DNA of 31,290 bases, taken from the NCBI GenBank assembly GCA_044356305.1, contig JBIKWM010000037.1, positions 1 through 31,290 of the forward strand. Reading direction: 5' to 3'. This stretch comes from JBIKWM01 sp044356305. Its GTDB lineage: Bacteria > Bacteroidota > Bacteroidia > UBA10329. The notes beneath the pieces were generated by a model, which did not search any database, had not been told where the DNA came from, and saw only the letters and a program-made list of their open reading frames with translations. The translations under genes and the position numbers were made by a program. Below, one piece after another: positions 29,843 through 31,290 of this stretch (position 1 is the stretch's first letter; each line of letters begins with the position of its first letter).

Positions 29843-30184
29843 TCAACCGATCTCGAGACATGAGACATCATTCCATTCTCGGCTCTCAATGAATGCTTGT
29901 ATAACCTCTCTCCTGACCTTCAGCTCATGGGCCAGCTCATCGGTTGATGGGTTGATCAGCCGGATCCAAATAATTTTGGGTGGATGACCAAATAGACTTG
30001 CAAGGTCGTAGAAGTCCGTATCGAACGTCACGATGGTGTACCCATTTTGTTTGGCATAGTCCCAGATGAACCTATCCTGACGGTTTTCAAGGTCAAGCCT
30101 TCGCACCTGCATTGAATGCGGAAACTCGTCCTTGAGTCTGGCAACGATGCGGAACGAGATATTTTGATCGAACAGCAGCTTCAT
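29843..30184 (-). CDS. DUF5615 PIN-like toxin
   Basis: 113 residues with the layout of PIN-like DUF5615 proteins: an early Asp in MKLLFDQNIS (Asp 6), RLDLENRQDRFIWDYAKQNGYTIVTFDTDFYD (Asp 55, Asp 57 and Asp 60, the acidic cluster), then PPKIIWIR and a helical end. Members are VapC-like candidate RNases. The start codon overlaps the stop of the DUF433 gene by 4 bp. Its base composition is lower in GC than that of most neighbours, in keeping with a mobile toxin-antitoxin module. The activity is inferred from the family; no target can be read. Confidence 0.88.
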   Translation of the reverse strand: MKLLFDQNISFRIVARLKDEFPHSMQVRRLDLENRQDRFIWDYAKQNGYTIVTFDTDFYDLASLFGHPPKIIWIRLINPSTDELAHELKVRREVIQAFIESREWNDVSCLEIG

Positions 30185-30399
30185 GCCGCTCTGAGCTTAT
30201 GCTCTCTTTCGGCAGCATACGCCAGACATGCTTGAATCTGAACCTCATCGAGTTCGGGGAAGTCTCCAATAATCTCTCTGACCGTCATTCCACGCGAAAG
30301 CCAACTGAGTACGTCAAACACAGAGATGCGTGTACCTGTTATGCATGGTCGCCCAAATCGTATGTTCGGATCTATGGAAATGTAACGGGCGTATTCCAT
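30181..30399 (-). CDS. DUF433 antitoxin
   Basis: 72 residues from the ATG at 30399; a GTG-less extension to 30423 exists but the -7 box at 30421 makes it unlikely. It has the DUF433 signature near the start (DPNIRFGRPCITGTRI), then a winged or HTH-like helical part, FDVLSWLSRGMTVREIIGDFP and DEVQIQACLAYAAE. DUF433 proteins pair with DUF5615 PIN-like proteins, and likely neutralise the toxin and repress the operon. The order antitoxin then toxin with a 4-bp overlap is standard. Confidence 0.9.
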   Translation of the reverse strand: MEYARYISIDPNIRFGRPCITGTRISVFDVLSWLSRGMTVREIIGDFPELDEVQIQACLAYAAEREHKLRAA

Positions 30400-30420
30400 G
30401 GTATGGCAGAAATATTTGGT

Positions 30421-30428
30421 CAAAGTTA
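30421..30428 (-). promoter_or_regulatory. Bacteroidota -7 box (TAACTTTG, minus strand)
   Basis: A perfect TAnnTTTG, 21 bases before the DUF433 ATG at 30399. Confidence 0.6.
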
Positions 30429-30464
30429 CATGGATTCACTCATGCCGCCCTTCCCCCTCCTTCG

Positions 30465-30482
30465 CTCCGCATCAATGCGGAG
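30465..30482. other. Perfect 8-bp palindrome with 2-base spacer
   Basis: CTCCGCAT, CA, ATGCGGAG. It lies upstream of the toxin-antitoxin promoter and could be an operator or a REP-like relic. 30429-30782 otherwise has no gene; it holds the 39-bp repeat and a possible degraded repeat element. Confidence 0.45.
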
Positions 30483-30631
30483 TGAGAACCACTCTGCATC
30501 TGGCATCCTCAATATCAGATTTTCCATACACTTCAAAGTCCAAGTATTCTGTATGGGCTATTGGCACTTGCGCTCCTCCAGATGCAGGCGGAAGCCTCAT
30601 ACCCTGTTCCTACACAGACCGGCTCCCCGCG

Positions 30632-30670
30632 TTCCCCGCCCGAGCGAGGCTGTGCGGTGTGCTGGCGCGT
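30632..30670 (-). repeat. 39-bp dispersed repeat, copy 2
   Basis: On the minus strand it matches 17048-17086 at 36 of 39 positions. It lies 112 bp before the third 21-bp array. Confidence 0.85.
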
Positions 30671-30782
30671 TGGTCGATAATCACGCCAAGGCTGGAGTCT
30701 CACACCCCAGTTTACCACAGTTGCAATCAACACCAACCTAAGTCGCCCGACCAATCCTACCTAACACTTGTTCGGACGTATG

Positions 30783-31290
30783 GATCTGTGGGGTTCCATG
30801 GTTGATCTGTGGGGTTCCGGGACCGATCTGTCAGGTTCCGTCAGCGATCTGTGCGGTTCCATGTGTGATCTGTGGGGTTCCGGGACCGATCCGTCAGGTT
30901 CCGCCAGCGATCTGTGCGGTTCCATGGTTGATCTGTGGGGTTCCGGGACCGATCTGTCAGGTTCCGCCAGCGATCTGTGGGGTTCCATGGGTGATCTGTG
31001 GGGTTCCATGGGTGATCTGTGGGGTTCCGGGACCGATCTGTCAGGTTCCGCCAGCGATCTGTGCGGTTCCATGTGTGATCTGTGGGGTTCCGGGACCGAT
31101 CCGTCAGGTTCCGTCAGCGATCTGTGGGGTTCCATGGTTGATCTGTGGGGTTCCGGGACCGATCTGTCAGGTTCCGCCAGCGATCTGTGGTGTTCCGTGG
31201 GTGATCTGCGGGGTTCCGGGACCGATCTGTCAGGTTCCGCCAGCGATCTGCGGGGTTCCGGGACTGATCTGTCAGGTTCCGTGACCGATC
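30783..31290. repeat. 21-bp tandem repeat array 3 (24+ units, runs off the window)
   Basis: Twenty-four units of exactly 21 bp starting at 30783, then GATC at the edge. Each reads GATCTGT, two variable bases, GGTTCC, six variable bases. Three unit types recur in order: GG/GGGACC, CA/GCCAGC (or GTCAGC), and GG or GC/ATGNNT. They make a 63-bp higher-order repeat over units 2-20, with one extra third-type unit at 11 and simpler units after 20. There is no insertion or deletion. Open frames of heptapeptides (EPHRS type on minus, ICGVP type on plus) follow from the 3n period and are not called as genes. Confidence 0.95.

Noticed and set aside
30533..30754. 73-residue minus-strand ORF in the toxin-antitoxin upstream region
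   Set aside because: It covers the 39-bp dispersed repeat and has no start context; more likely a repeat relic than a gene.
30761..31284. Long open frames on both strands across array 3 (heptapeptide repeat proteins)
   Set aside because: A 21-bp period keeps frames open by arithmetic. No start context, no flanking unique domain and equally good frames on both strands; not called as genes.
30783..31290. CRISPR array
   Set aside because: The unit is only 21 bp with no unique 30-bp spacers; the variable parts are 2 and 6 bases and recur. No cas gene seen.

Overview
The window looks like chromosomal DNA from a GC-rich member of the Bacteroidota, probably Flavobacteriales or a close relative. 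The signs are two proteins with type IX secretion (T9SS) C-terminal sorting domains, many Bacteroidota-type -7 promoter boxes (TAnnTTTG and variants) in the intergenic regions, a DUF4271-hemD-rnpA-ctp gene order, a SpoIIE/TPR signalling protein, and near absence of Shine-Dalgarno sequences. Genus and species cannot be read from the sequence. No rRNA, tRNA, prophage or intact insertion sequence was found.

Layout. Positions 1-3790 (+) hold a tight housekeeping operon: DUF4271 membrane protein (cut by the window edge), uroporphyrinogen-III synthase, RNase P protein and a periplasmic S41 processing protease, closed by a strong terminator. Positions 3800-4660 hold an AT-rich array of exact 21-bp degenerate repeats that runs into the predicted promoter of a small helix-turn-helix/coiled-coil protein. 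Then come a lipoprotein (4749), a sterol-reductase-like membrane enzyme (5822), an SGNH hydrolase with a DUF5989 micro-protein (7149-8650), an exported-looking pirin (8712), a polysaccharide deacetylase overlapping a GNAT acetyltransferase (9882-11787), an outer-membrane-type protein and lipoyl synthase (11829-13480). The segment from 5.8 to 11.8 kb reads as membrane and surface-glycan modification.

Positions 13580-18606 carry two T9SS cargo proteins (an M43-type metalloprotease and a repeat protein). Between them lies about 970 bp without a gene, packed with repeats, including a second 21-bp array. Positions 18666-21316 (-) hold yigZ and the TPR/SpoIIE phosphatase; 21380-23575 (+) a secreted esterase-like protein and a small exported protein; 23797-28974 (-) a conserved hypothetical protein, a biotin-dependent acyl-CoA carboxylase subunit, a BamA/TamA-like protein and uracil-DNA glycosylase. 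Next are a 44-residue lipoprotein, an OsmC protein and a DUF433/DUF5615 toxin-antitoxin pair. The window ends inside a third 21-bp array of at least 24 units.

The main puzzle is the 21-bp arrays: three loci with different sequences but the same period, two of which share a 4 + 6(variable) + 11 layout. One leads directly into an HTH gene, and two lie near copies of the same 39-bp dispersed repeat. A second theme is that several -7 boxes lie only 4-6 bases before the start codon, which predicts leaderless mRNAs.
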